Counted from the stretch's first letter, positions 22,654-34,065 are shown. The stretch is 64,000 nucleotides of DNA from Phymatolithon calcareum (GCA_977006965.1 OZ345361.1:1550001-1614000), one strand, 5' to 3'. Numbers and translations: made by a program. Notes: a model not told the origin generated them from the letters alone.

Positions 22654-24114
22654 TCATACCAGGTTCTTCTCGCCAACAACACCAACAATCCAATCGTGAT
22701 GGTAGGAAACCTCTTGATATACCGTCGGTGGTCCCCTCGGACAGAAGGATTCATCAGTGATCTCGCCGAAGCTGACAACTCCAACTACCTCAAAGTATTT
22801 GTTCGTTATCTTTCCATCCTTCTTGCGCACCACATACCTCCACAGTCCAGCACCCGAATCTCCAACGCAGCTTGTGGATCGTTGTCCGTCACCTGCGCAG
22901 AGATATGACTCATCTTCCTTCAACTCGCCCTGAGTGATTTCCTCCGCGCACTTCATGTCCTTGTGCACCGTCTGACGGGTAGACATCAGCTCATCTGAGA
23001 AACCCATTCCGTCCCTCTGAACACTTCCATGTCCGGAAAGTAGCAGCATGGAGCCCTCCTTGGGGTAATGCTTGCGCTTATTGAGTCGGGCCGCCTCAAC
23101 ACCGTTCTCGTTCAGTACCTCTTTCGACTCGAGTCCGTTTAGACGCACAACGGCGACATCGTTAGCGAGTGTCGAACGGTTGAAATCAGGATGCATGATC
23201 ACCTCGGCAATTGTAGCCTTGTATCCAGAGCGCAACGTACGTCCACCGACACGCGCGTTATCACCGGCAACCAGACCGCAATGTGCAGCAGTCAGGACGT
23301 ACGGGTGCCCGATGAGAGATCCACTGCAGTAAAAATTCTCCTCGTCGTCGTAAAAGAACTTCACCGCGAAGCGAGATCCCGAAGCGAGAGCATCAGCGAA
23401 GAAGAGACCGTTTACAATGCGCGAGCCGCGACCGGTAATGGAATTTTCATCGCCTTCGTCGTCTTCACCTTTGGACCTGCTGTTGTTAGAGCTCGTGTCC
23501 TCGTTCTTCGCAGCCTCGTCCTGAGCATCCCAGATATCGCTCTTCATGAATCCACCCCAGTTTTCAATGAGGAGGTCCAAAGCTTCCACGGGCGACAACT
23601 CCCTTGCGGGTTCGTCATCCTTATTCTTGCCTTTCTTGCTGTCCATATTGTCGTCATTCCCCTCGTCATCTTTTTTGTTCTCGTCATCTTTTGCGCTAGC
23701 TTTCGAGCCTCGGTTAAAGGTAACCTTGTTACCAGTGACTGAAATGCTAACACCGCCTCCACCGCCCTTAGTGATGATAGCCCCGATAGCATCATTGCCG
23801 TCGATTTTCCAATCTATATCTGCGGCAGATTTGCCCACAGGGATGCCATTTTTTCGCGAGAACCCCAGGTCAATGATATCGACAAACTTGAAATCCTCCC
23901 GCTTTGCGCCATCGCCGAAGACGCTCACTTTGGACAGAACAGATTCGAAATGCTTAGTGGTGTCTTTCAAAGTTTTCTTCATCATGCCTTGCACATTATT
24001 CATGAGGCCATTGATAAGGTCATTAAGGAACGCGTCGGCTGTGTGAGAACTGAGTGTGACGGCCAAGAGAACAAAGACGGTTAGAATGCGGACGGTGCCA
24101 CATCGGGCGGCCAT
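22654..24114 (-). CDS. Secreted S1-family serine protease
   Basis: A 486-aa preproenzyme, intronless and intact. A signal peptide at residues 1-28 (ILTVFVLLAVTLSSHTADA) directs export. An acidic and lysine-rich propeptide of about 200 residues follows (Asp/Glu/Lys runs at 141-168 and 215-224). The chymotrypsin-fold domain begins after Arg232 with IVNG, the usual activation site. The catalytic triad is His278 in LTAAHC, Asp319 in LANDVAVVRL and Ser420 in CVGDSGAG. Cys263 and Cys279 fit the His-loop disulfide. The residue six before the active Ser, which sets trypsin specificity, is Thr and not Asp, so Lys/Arg specificity is not supported. The long charged propeptide is unusual. A role in extracellular digestion or defence is possible but inferred. 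Confidence 0.93.
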   Translation of the reverse strand: MAARCGTVRILTVFVLLAVTLSSHTADAFLNDLINGLMNNVQGMMKKTLKDTTKHFESVLSKVSVFGDGAKREDFKFVDIIDLGFSRKNGIPVGKSAADIDWKIDGNDAIGAIITKGGGGGVSISVTGNKVTFNRGSKASAKDDENKKDDEGNDDNMDSKKGKNKDDEPARELSPVEALDLLIENWGGFMKSDIWDAQDEAAKNEDTSSNNSRSKGEDDEGDENSITGRGSRIVNGLFFADALASGSRFAVKFFYDDEENFYCSGSLIGHPYVLTAAHCGLVAGDNARVGGRTLRSGYKATIAEVIMHPDFNRSTLANDVAVVRLNGLESKEVLNENGVEAARLNKRKHYPKEGSMLLLSGHGSVQRDGMGFSDELMSTRQTVHKDMKCAEEITQGELKEDESYLCAGDGQRSTSCVGDSGAGLWRYVVRKKDGKITNKYFEVVGVVSFGEITDESFCPRGPPTVYQEVSYHHDWIVGVVGEKNLV

Positions 24115-25890
24115 TACGTCGTGTTTCGAATTTATCGAGCTGACCGAATTCGTTTTGCAGTGTGTGATACTCTAGAGAAAGTACACCAATGGATCGTATC
24201 CACCTTAGTGGAGTAGGGCAATGCGCCTGGCAGCGGAAAAGCAGTTGTGATTCTGACACTACCGTCAATTCTCATCGTGCAGGCCTTGTACTGGTCAAGG
24301 GCCTTTATTTACAGATCGGAACGACTTTTCCCTGGTGAGGCTCGAACATTTTTCGGCAATCAAGGAAATGTGGAAGCTGCACAGACGAGTCCAAGGTGCA
24401 AGGCTGGGTCGAGTTTCTGTGGGGCGATCCGTTAATTGAAGTAAAATTTGGCTCGCAGCGTATACATTACTGCAATGATTCACAGCCCCTTAAACGCAAC
24501 ACTGAAGCGGTCCAATGTACAAAACAAAGCTATCTCTTAAAGTGGAACAGATTTTCTTCATTAAGGCCATAAATTATTACGAAAAGAACGATACAACCGT
24601 GGCCCTTGCTTATCCGTCATAATTAGCTGCAGATGAACAAGTTCATGTGCACTACTGGCTATGGCAATGCTGCGGAGAATAGGCTCGGCTCTCATCTGGT
24701 GAGGTAATGCGACTGAATCACAATTTGCGTAGATCTGCTGCTTTCCTTGGGCACTCCATGATTCAGATATTTGTCACAAACATCACCAGTGCACTTCCAG
24801 AGCGTGTTACCCTATCCATTAACGACGGAAGACCAAGAGCGAGGAGTTTTTCGGACGAGCCTTCCACAGTGTAGACCACAGTGCAATTCTAAGCTATTTT
24901 AATCGACAGTCCTAAACTTTTTTGTCGTCCAGTGACACTAGATCATACAATCCTTGTGATGCATGAAGTGAACCGGAGGTGCCGTGGACTTTCCAAGTTG
25001 TCTCATTGCTTGGGGACGTTCTTCGAAGTTCTGGGCCATTGCAGCGTGGCGATCTACGAGTAGCTATGACATCCTCACGTTGCTCCCTGAAAGAAATCCT
25101 ATGCTTCTAGGTTCCAAAACAGTTTGAAGATGTGTCAGGCCGTTCGGGGTGCTTCAATCGAACACGGAGGGCCACGAACTGTCCAGGACGTCGTGTAAAC
25201 GGTACGGGGGCAAGCTTCGAGTCCAGTCACTTGTCTGAATAGATGAGTAAAGCTTAAAATACAGACGGTTTGACTGTAAACGAGCCCAATTTTCTTGGGA
25301 ATACTCGCTTCCGTAACAAACGCTCATTAGAACTCTCACGAATGCGCGTTTGATCGCAACAGGAGTAAAGAATATTCTTTCTTGGACAAAAAAGAGGTAT
25401 GGTGGATTTTGAAGGCAATATGTCGATCTAGCACGAATTCGTGCTGCTTTCATCTCAACTTGTTTTCATGTGCCAATTTCTCGATCTGTTTTTGATGGTT
25501 ACCTATAGACTGTTTTCATTTGTCAATTTGTCAACCCGTTTAAGTTGCATATGTCTAGACAGGTTTCATGAGTTGATTATGGTTGAATTAAGACTTTGGG
25601 ATTTTCTGACTCTTGCTTAACATCAAGTTGTAGTCCGTGGAGTCGTTGGTGCCTTGACCGATATTCTAAAAGAATGGCCTCGCGCTCTTCTAAGAGTATA
25701 CTGTGGGGAACTGAGTTCGAAATGGGCTTATCTCTCCTGCACCTGACGTATACGATAACGTGAATACGACGAACTGGCTATGGGTTTTTGAACAAAAAAT
25801 ACTGTTATTTATCCTTCTGTATTGGAAGCAGCGATGAATTGATGGCCGTGCCCAAGAATTTAAAAACTACAGATTTTTGCGCTTGTCGCT
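24115..25890. other. Mostly unassigned; decayed ORF remnant
   Basis: From 24515 a short frame (MYKTKLSLKVEQIFFIKAIN) and downstream pieces around 24690-24860 (GRPRARSF) faintly recall the N-terminal helix-turn-helix and linker of Tc1/IS630-like transposases, heavily mutated. I cannot confirm this. A/T-rich short repeats (TGTTTTCATxTGxCAATTT) occur at 25460-25530. No other genes are seen. Confidence 0.25.
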
Positions 25891-26340
25891 GTGTCAATGG
25901 TCCTAAACATTCTTCCGCCGACCATCTGTAGAGACCCAGATCCAGAGCGCATTGTTGACGCATCAAACAAAACAGTCTGCAGAAACGATTCGGTCAAAAT
26001 TTTGACAACAGAACGTGACCGTTTCGAATCGAAGAGAAAGAGGAAGATCCCATATGATAGGACAAGAAAAATTTCAGCAATCCTCAACTTCCCCAAGGTG
26101 AAGCACAGGCAACTCGCGCTCTAGTACATCTGTGGTAGATTTCCACAGGTGTCCACAACAAGCATGGCACAAAAATTCGGAAACAGAGCTCGATGGCATA
26201 TGGCGACTCTGCAACGCACACTTTCAGGATACTAACTTGAAGGAGAAAACCGACTGGACACAGAAAAAGCTCTGGATGAGCTTTCTCTATTCATGAAGTC
26301 CCTCATAGAATGCAAACAGAACTACGAAGGCCTTCACTGA
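25891..26340 (+). pseudogene. LINE-B ORF2 C-terminus, old remnant
   Basis: The frame 25891-26124 ends with SKRKRKIPYDRTRKISAILNFPKVKHRQLAL, which lines up with SNRKRKIPYDLPGFSPVI...RNRQL of the LINE-B copy at 53594-54609. After a stop, the continuation to about 26340 still shows GRFPQVST, QKFGN and TEKALDEL in register with the younger copies, with further stops. This is an old, mutated fourth copy of the LINE-B C-terminal tail. Confidence 0.6.
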
Positions 26341-26366
26341 AGGTACGAACAGATGAGTTCAAGACA

Positions 26367-26900
26367 TTACAGGACTTCCGCAAATGAGATAGGATAATCT
26401 TTTTCCTTCACCCTTCTCGCGGAGCGTTTTCGTGAGCTACACAAAGTTAGGTAGCAACTGAGGAAGCCTTGGCCATATCTTCGAAAGTCTGTGGGGCTTT
26501 TTAAATAGACTTGCAAGAAATTGTTGATGCGTCCTTTACAATCAATCCTAATTTGAAGAATGTGTACCTGCTGAGCTAACTCTGTTAGCTCTCGAATTTC
26601 GTGTGGAGTTAACTCAGCTCCAGACACGTGCGCAGAACTACTTCGTAATTTACTGCAGTTTCAGGAAGAAGACTCAAGTGTTCGGCATTTTTGATGCCCC
26701 TCCACTGGTCTTCCTCTAATTGTTGACAAACGTTGTCGACAATGTTTTGAGTGGATATTACTGTCCGTAGACAACACTTGTCTCTCTGCGGCCCCTCTTA
26801 AACCTCTCCCCATGATCTAAGAAATTGAACAACAATGATAGCGAAGCGCGGTGAAGCGCTTTAGAGATCGGTAAGGGCAGAGGAAGAATAGCTTGTGCAT
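26367..26900 (-). repeat. Inverted remnant of the HET-unit 3' module
   Basis: On the minus strand, SGAELTPHEIRELTELAQQ (about 26640-26560) and the preceding sequence to about 26760 match the plus-strand 3' modules at about 29200-29400, 56210-56400 and 62560-62750. These share TCTGGAGCTGA, ACGAAATTCGAGA and GTTAGCTCAGCA. The open frame 26367-26627 belongs to this match. It is probably a fragment of a decayed second gene carried by the module. Confidence 0.5.
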
Positions 26901-27203
26901 CGAGATGCGTTCTGCTGATGAATTCATTTATTCAGAATTTTTCCGCGAAAAAAATTATTTGCTAGAATATTTTGTGAGCTGCACGCTATTCCCTCCCTCG
27001 ACCATCATCTAACATCTGTCGGTGTGCGACCGTGTCTTTCCCACAGGGCAGGTTAATGCGTCAGCGTTTTGGCACTAACTGAACAGTGAACTCCAGGGCA
27101 ATTTCAAACAAGATATGCTCCTCTTCCCCTTGACGCCGTGTTTGTGGTACTTTGCGTTGTTATTTTACTTTTGTGCGATCGCAAGAAACCAATACATATC
27201 CTC

Positions 27204-28721
27204 ATGGCTCTGAACATGCTCTCGGAGGAGGAAGAACTGGCCCTCTCCCAAGCGCGCGCGTACAGCTTCCCAACTGTTAAGTCCCAGTTCAAGCCGCTGC
27301 CTGTCGACCCCTCCCCATACCCGTCCAACCGTCGTGGCGTGCATGTCATGCATAACCACAGGCAAGGCTTAGCAAAGTACTGCTCCGACGGACTGTGGTG
27401 CAATGAAGAAGCGCTGTTGTCCCGAGAGGCGCTTCAAAACTGGCGGAGCAACCTCCGCCTCCCCAACCTCCACACTCACTCCGTCGTCGCGCAGGGCTTC
27501 ACGCGGCTAATTTCCACGGCTCGTCGCACCACCGACGATAATCACTTGCTCCCTCTTATCCTGCAAGGTGACCCACGTGCGCGACTCACGGCCGACGAGC
27601 TCGCGCTTGTCGCGCACGAACCTATCGGCCTCTTCGCCCTGTCGTACCGCCATCAGGGTCCGAAGGGGCACAGCCTGTCGCCAGAACTGTGGGCGGATGT
27701 GTTAAGCGTGGCTGACGCCGTCGCGGCATGTGCCAGCTTTCGCGCGTACGCTCTATGGATCGACTGCATATCGGCCGCAGCAAAGAGCGAACCTGCTGTC
27801 GTGGGCTACATTGACTGGTTCACCGTGGGTGTCGCGCCGTACCTTATGCTACCCACCATCATAATGGCAACGGAGCGCGAACGAAATTCAAGAATGTGGC
27901 TCCGTATGGAGGAGAAGCTCAGTCAGTACGGCGACTACTGTGTGTACGCGTTGCGTCACGGCGACGCGGTGGTGCGTCTAGAACCGGGCCCTGTGGAGAA
28001 GCGCGACCCGTACGAGCGCATCTGGTGCCTTTGCCAGAGCGTTGTGCGCGGCGAGTACAACAACTTGGAAACTTCTTTCCAGAGAGACTATCTGAACCTG
28101 CTCGAATGGGCCACGTCGTTCGAGCATCGCCAGCTGGATTATCGAGGATTGCAACTTATCTTCGATGAAGCGAGCTCCAGTACTTTCCGAGAAACGTTGC
28201 CGATCGAGAAAGGCTGTTATATCGTATTGCCCACTCTCACACACATACCGTGGCTGAACGGGGCGGAGATGTCTGCCGGACGTGTCGAGCACCTTATCGC
28301 TATCAACGACATGGACGCCATAAAGCGTTTGCGCGATGATGCACGCCTTGAGAACGCTAACGCACCGCTCTTCTGGCTCAGGCTGCGCAACAGAAGACAA
28401 ATCGCACTGCAGCACTTGGATTCGCGCAGTGTGGAAGAACACATAAAGCTCCGACGGTGGCGGTCTTACGCGACGTCGACACTACTGGTTGTTGAGTTGA
28501 CTGGCGGTACGTGGTGGCGGAGAGAAACATCAATTCGCAGAACGATACTCGTAGGGTCGGGGATTACGAACTGGAGCTCGAAGCAGTGGAATTTTGGATC
28601 GGCGCATGGGTTGGAAGTGATTCCGGAGCCCGTGAGGAAACTTGTGGGGGCGGAGAACACAACCGTGAGCTCTGTTGAGCAAGTAACGGCGAAAGAATTT
28701 GCAGAACGGCTCTCCGTATAG
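27204..28721 (+). CDS. HET-domain-like protein, intact copy
   Basis: A 505-aa intact frame from the first in-frame ATG (MALNMLSEEEELAL) to TAG at 28719. Motifs occur in the order seen in fungal HET (heterokaryon incompatibility) domains: LFALSYRHQGP (residues 143-153, cf. ALSYxWG), an alpha-helical ADAVAAC stretch, YALWIDCIS (182-190, cf. WIDxxCI), and RDPYERIWCLCQ (267-278, cf. RxWxxQE). The His-Gln replacement of the WG and the lack of the second HET cysteine/Gln-Asp make this a divergent relative at best. HET proteins trigger cell death in fungi, but I do not claim that role here. Three dead relatives occur at 41463-41930, 54610-55883 and 60901-62171. The same conserved hydrophobic sequence (VFVVLCVVILLL) lies upstream in three copies but has no ATG here. 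A perfect palindrome follows 63 bp after the stop. Confidence 0.7.
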   Translation: MALNMLSEEEELALSQARAYSFPTVKSQFKPLPVDPSPYPSNRRGVHVMHNHRQGLAKYCSDGLWCNEEALLSREALQNWRSNLRLPNLHTHSVVAQGFTRLISTARRTTDDNHLLPLILQGDPRARLTADELALVAHEPIGLFALSYRHQGPKGHSLSPELWADVLSVADAVAACASFRAYALWIDCISAAAKSEPAVVGYIDWFTVGVAPYLMLPTIIMATERERNSRMWLRMEEKLSQYGDYCVYALRHGDAVVRLEPGPVEKRDPYERIWCLCQSVVRGEYNNLETSFQRDYLNLLEWATSFEHRQLDYRGLQLIFDEASSSTFRETLPIEKGCYIVLPTLTHIPWLNGAEMSAGRVEHLIAINDMDAIKRLRDDARLENANAPLFWLRLRNRRQIALQHLDSRSVEEHIKLRRWRSYATSTLLVVELTGGTWWRRETSIRRTILVGSGITNWSSKQWNFGSAHGLEVIPEPVRKLVGAENTTVSSVEQVTAKEFAERLSV

Positions 28722-28784
28722 GCGCATCTCGGCTTACGATCGCCATGGAGGACGGGTTTGAATGAGCTGATCGCGTTGCAACGC

Positions 28785-28852
28785 GTTTAAGTATATCTTT
28801 TCAGTGGCCAATATCACATGTGATATTGGCCACTGAAAAGATATACTTAAAC
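28785..28852. repeat. Perfect 68-bp palindrome
   Basis: 34-bp arms without a spacer, centred between 28818 and 28819 (CACATGTG at the centre), in the 3' flank of the intact HET-like gene. Only the right arm has a counterpart in the other copies (about 55941-55972 and 62235-62255), so the left arm arose by an inverted duplication. In RNA it would form a very stable hairpin. Confidence 0.95.
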
Positions 28853-30792
28853 CCTCTGTGAAAGTGAACACTTGCCCCTTTACTGTTGTGCGTCACCTGG
28901 TTATACTGTACAGTATCTACAGTTCGTCGGTCGCTCGATGTAGGGCTACGTGTACCGCTAGCGCATATCATAACGCCTTCGAAGCGCTGCTAATCTCAAA
29001 ATACAATACAATACAATACGGCAATGCGTGCCTTGTGTAGCCCGCGAGAATCTAACCCCTGTCGTAGTCGGCAGGAATGTTTGGAATCCTGGACAGTGCG
29101 ATGTCCGTTGGGTGCTCCCTTATGGAACTCACTGTGGTCGCCCTCGAGAATACTGTTTTTATTGCACAGCAATTGTCCACTGAATACATTGTCGTCAACT
29201 TTTGTCAACAACTAGTCAAAGACCAGCGCAGGGCACCACAAATGCAGAGCGCTCACGTTGTCTTTCTGAAATTGCAATAAAACACTAAGTAGTTCTGCCC
29301 GTATTTCTGGAGCTGATTTAATTCCACATGAAATTCGAGAAACATTGAAGTCATTCGTACGGAGTTAGCTCAGCAAGCACTCAGTACTTGTAGCAAAACG
29401 CGGTAAGTTGCAGTTGCAAGATCAGGACATTCATCCAAATATATGATTTTATACAGAGGATCTTCGTTCGCGCACATCTGCTATTGGCCCAAGCGAACTC
29501 GATTACCAGGAAATTTCATGTTGATATCAGCCATATTTGGGTCAATACCGTAGGGGACGACCGCCGAATTCGGGGTCGGAAGGTAAATCAATTTATCAAG
29601 AAGCACAGTGGGCCTTCTGTTCACACTATAGACGTGCGTGTATACTGCGCTTGTTCTGGATGTGCTGTACTGATGCAACGCTTCTTAAAAATAAGACTGT
29701 TTGTTTATTGCAGGTTTCGGAGTTGTCCTAGAAAAACTCCCCATCTTTACGGCTACAGTAGACTTTAACAGATATGAGTGGTATTTGATGTCACAACAGC
29801 TCAAAGCCGCACAAAGCGTAGAGCTTCGGGGAGCTTAACATCTAAATCTCTACGCAGCCAGTATAAGACTGCTATCCCCTGCCGCTGGTCGCGGCCAACT
29901 AAGAATTGTAACTTGTGTTATATCTGCTCATTGCCCCTCGTATTGCTTTTGTCCTGCTCCAACGCTTCTTATCTAAACGTATGATTGGTTTTGAAATTGA
30001 ATTTGAGTGCAAGCGATCTCCAAGAGTGCTTGTTGGAGGAGAAATGTGAGTCGAGGGGTATTTAAGTAACCAGAGTGTGTTTGCTAAGAGAATTTTGCGA
30101 AACGCGTTTAAGCTGCTCCATTGTGAGGTCTCTTCAAGACAAATGCATCAAACGTCTTATTATATACAACTATATAAGCACCTGGTAACGAAGGAACCGG
30201 AAGAGATAAACAGAACAAGAGACAGAAGGACTCATTGCTGAAGCGTGAGATTTCTTGCGCGCACGTTTCAATTTTACAGCGGTATATAATTACCAGTCCT
30301 GATTTAAAATGAAATCATGAGACGGACGCGTCACATTCTAATGCTCGCTGATTATTATGTCACAGTTAGCTGAATAAATACTCGTCAAATTGATCTGCGA
30401 CCTGGAGCCTCATAAGAAATCTGACTAAGAGAACCCCAAGCTTTTTACTTCACCCTTTTTCCCTACGGGACACGGGGAGGATTTTTGCGGCAAGGGACTA
30501 CGATGTTAACTCGGATTACACGGATTTGAGAAGATTAAAGGGGCTGCAAACAGCATAGCGGTTGAAACACATGTCCCTTGCAATCTCAAGAGTATTTCTG
30601 AGGGCGCTTAATAAATTCTCAATTTAAAAAATGTTATCTGGATAGCTTCGTCTCGGAGCCCGCCTATCGGCAAAATAGCTGCCAGCTTGGATTTGTAAAC
30701 ACTTTTTGGTTGTTCAAGAAGGCCAATTGCTCTTTTGTCACATTCCATGACGTATCGTGATCGTGAAATAAGATGAAGAGGATCTATGTGCC
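28853..30792 (+). repeat. HET-unit 3' module, copy A
   Basis: From about 28980 this matches 55979-57700 and 62329-64000 at clearly lower identity than those two share. It contains a decayed second gene: pieces reading SGADLIPHEIRE near 29310 and a stop-ended RYEWYLMSQQLKAAQSVELRGA at about 29775-29838, homologous to the minus-strand remnant at 42190-42381. The last 200 bp (30440-30640) resemble the LINE-B 3' UTR, ending TTAATAAATTCTCAATTTAAAAAA, so a LINE tail was captured in the ancestral module. No intact gene is seen. Confidence 0.6.
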
Positions 30793-31257
30793 GGTGTTCA
30801 CGCCGGTACTGTGGCGTCCAACGCCACTATCATACTCCTATACAAATAGCTCCCTTCAAATTGTCATATTGCCAAGTCATCTTTGATCCAATTCTTTTTC
30901 TATAAAGGTCGCCGCTTCGCAGCGCCCTCGGCGTTTCGCCAGGGAACAACCCGACCACAACCAGTGTTCCAACTTGTGCGATTTACAACCCCACAGGTAC
31001 ACATCCGCGCCGAAGAAATCAAGACAGAACGGGGACACTGTTGGCGTCCGGAGTTCATGCAGCACCGGCTAGCGGGAGCGGCAGCGCTCGGCCACAACGG
31101 CCGTTATTCCCGATCCGCCCAGCTCCTCGGTCTGGAATCATCAACAAGGGGGTAACCATTCTGGTGCCCAATCTGTCGCTAGCGAGACACGCGCAGACGC
31201 GAGCCCAGGCGGGAGTACGAACAAAGCGCTTTTCTTTTAAGAGCATTTCTGTCTGGA
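30793..31257. other. Region upstream of the Gypsy element
   Basis: Contains a small inverted repeat (GTGGCGTCCAACGCCAC at about 30810). Overlapping short frames on both strands are not recognisable. It may include the 5' untranslated part of the retrotransposon; no LTR was identified. Confidence 0.3.
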
Positions 31258-33640
31258 ATGCTACGCGCGCTCTGGCGTGGCGATCTGTTCGATATGTCAG
31301 GAGTTGGTGTCTCAACGATTTCGCCGCCGGAACTGAAGTCTGTCAGCAGCGATGACATTGTAAAATTTGACCTTTCCTACGAATGGTATGTTCGTCAAAT
31401 TCACGACGTAAATCGGAATCGCAGCGCAGCGCAACGATTTGTGCCGACCGGATTTAAAGCCTGCGTATCTGCCGAGCTCCTTCGTTCATTAGTCGCGCTT
31501 AAAACATTTGATGACTGCGAGGATGTCGCAAATGTGACGGATGACAACGTCAAGGAGTGGGTGAAGAGCAGAACTCGGTGTACCGTTCATGAAATCTCCA
31601 GTCATGTTCGAGACACACTAGGCCGTGTAAGGTTCAAACCCGATCGCTCAGATCCTCAAGGTGCAACTCTGCAGTTCTTTGCTGACGTAATGACCGAACT
31701 TCGTCGCAACGGCGTTGACCAAGCCATTTCAGAGTCAGGAAGGCAGTTATCACTCAATTAATTCCTAAACTGGAGCCAAATATTGTGCGAGACACTGTTC
31801 AATCCGGCCATGAGTTCTGGCCTAAAGATAAGCGTTACGACTTCCAGTTTTTCATGCGGAAAGTGTCGACAATTTCCCTAGAGTCTGCCAAGTACTATCA
31901 AAAGGAAAAGACGACCACGCCAATCGCCTTCCGTCACCATCGTCGAATCATAAGAAGAAGAAGGTAGCTTCTTTTCGAAGGGAATCTACCAGCAAAGGGA
32001 AGAAGTCCGACAATCCTGAGCCGTCGAGGAGCGGGAAGAAACTTAAGAAGACTTTCACATGGACCGAACCATGCCTGAACGACGAGTGTGATGGCATCCA
32101 TCCAGTAAAGGATTGCAAGGACAAATCGGATGAAAAGAAAAAGTCTCTGCTTAAGAAGTACTGTGAAGATAAAGAGAAGAAGCGAAAGGCCGCTCTTGCA
32201 TCTCTCAAGCACACTGACGTCAACGACGGTCGTGGGTCTCTCCTGCTGCAAGACAAGTACGAGCGTGTGGCTCTGGGTGACAACGGAGCGGATTACAGTG
32301 ACATTCCACAAAGCATTGTAGACGAGTTGACCAATTCGGGACTCTCGTTTCCGACAGTTCCTCTCAATCCACCACAACAACTTGACGCTGCCATTAAGCT
32401 CCCGGAGTCATCTCCGATCATAGCATCATCGAAGGTGCAACTATCAGTAACTTTATCTCTTTCGTGCGGTTCGCTTCGACTCTGCAGAGTGGAGTTTGTG
32501 GTGGTGGATCGTGAAATGAACGAAGTTCTCCTGGGAAGACCGCTGCTACAATGCCTTGGTTATGATTTAGAAACCCATCTTGAGCAAGTCCGTACTAAGT
32601 TCGACAATGCAGACGTTTCGGACTTGATGGCTAAAGGGTCGAAATCATCGAACACAGGGACTCTCAGTACCCTATCAACGTATGGAGGTCTTTGGTACAA
32701 CCGTACCGAGGACGACCCTATTCCTCCTCCTGAATCAGTGGGAGCGAGCATTGGCGCTGATGACGAGACCGAGGTACAGGACGCGCTGAACTTTGCCGTT
32801 GAAGAAGCTAAGAAGTACGGAATGTCTAATGCAGGGATTGAAGACTTGAAAGATATGATTGTTGAGTTTCGGGACATTTTCAGGGTCAACTTCGGGAGCG
32901 ATCCAACTGCCAAAGTGGAACCGATGAAGATCCGTTTGAAAGACAACGACCGTCCCGTTCGGGCGACACAGCGTCGCTACGCACCTCCTCAAGCAGCTTT
33001 CCTAACATCCACCATTAAGGCCCTCGAGAAGGTTAACGCTGTCTTTCGAAACCCTCAATCTCGTTGGGCAGGCCCTGCACTTGCCGTGGCTAGGAAGGGC
33101 TCGGACAAGTTCCGCTTCACTGTAGACCTCAGGGCACCGAATATTGTGACAATTCCTGTGGCGTCTGCTATGCCACACATGGAGTTTTTATTGCAATTCA
33201 CAGCGGGTAGCAAATTCTTCGCAAAGCTGGACATGTGTCACGCGTATTGGCAAATACCTCTACATAATGACTCGCAGGAGGCACTGTCCATTCAGACACC
33301 GATCGCTGTATTCACCCCTACTCGCGCTCTGCAAGGCAGCACAGATGCGGGAAACCACTTTCAGTCGTCGACTTCAAAAGTGTTCTCGGAGATTCAGTCA
33401 TGCTTGCTGCAATAGCAGGATGACTTTCTCATGCATGCAAAGTCCGAAGTTTCCCTTTTGGTACAAATCCGAAGATTTTTCGAGCTATGTCCCAAGTTTG
33501 GACTCAAGCTGCACGTCAAGAAGGTCTCGTTTTTCTAACGAGAAGATAAGTTTTGTGGACGGATTCTCGATGCGGACGGCGCCCGCTATGATCCGCGTGC
33601 ACTTGACACTATGATGCACATGCGTGTTCCAGAGAAGTCG
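31258..33640 (+). mobile_element. Ty3/Gypsy-type retrotransposon, truncated
   Basis: Remains of an LTR retrotransposon. A gag-like frame runs 31258-31761, a broken basic segment lies around 31785-32260, and a pol frame runs 32267-33415. The pol frame has the retroviral-type aspartic protease C-terminal motif (EVLLGRPLLQCLGYD) and the start of reverse transcriptase (RFTVDLRAPN, FFAKLDMCHAYWQIPL, then the FTPTRALQG block). Just after the 33415 stop, the expected x-x-DD catalytic box is visible as QDDFLMHA, so the stop is a mutation inside RT. Homology ends near 33640 in a pyrimidine-rich tract. RNase H, integrase and both LTRs are missing. The element is dead. Confidence 0.85.
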
Positions 33641-33649
33641 GCCGCCTCG

Positions 33650-34065
33650 GCCTGTTCCTCCAACCACCTAAACGCCTCTCGTTTCCCACTGTCGCCTTCC
33701 CCTCCCACCAACCGCATCCCGCCCCCGCCTGCCCTCTGCTCTTCCCTCTACCCTCCTCCCACCTGTTCCGCCCGGCACCCGACTACCGTCTGCCGCATCC
33801 TCCCTGCTGCATGCAGCTTACACCCCGGAATGTTTTTCTGCCACCCTCCTCCCGCCCTCAGCCTCCCCCCTTGTCTGCGGCCTGTTCCTCCCGTTTGCCG
33901 CTACCCCTCCGGCCTCCTGCCTGAGATCTGGAGCGTTTCGCCTTCCCCCTCCCGCCCGAAGTCGGACGCCTTGGCCCCTGGCCTGCCGCCTGCCCCTCCG
34001 GTTTGCAGCTTGTCGCCTTCCGCTTGCTGCCTCCGACACAAGGAGGCGCCACCCTACGGCGGATG
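33650..34065. repeat. Pyrimidine-rich low-complexity tract
   Basis: C/T-rich plus strand with repeated CCTGCC, CCTCC and CCGCC words directly abutting the truncated Gypsy element. Compositionally similar to the minisatellites at 35830 and 40860 but without a clear 22-bp period. Open frames across it are compositional artefacts. Confidence 0.7.

Noticed and set aside
27138-27203. Start of the HET-like protein at a GTG giving a hydrophobic leader
   Set aside because: In a eukaryotic setting a non-ATG start is unlikely. The first in-frame ATG is 27204. The upstream conservation was noted as flank, possibly an upstream exon.
29024-29090. tRNA-like B-box (GGGGTTAGATTCTCGCG on the minus strand)
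   Set aside because: No matching acceptor or anticodon stem could be folded around it, and it recurs as part of the HET-unit module.
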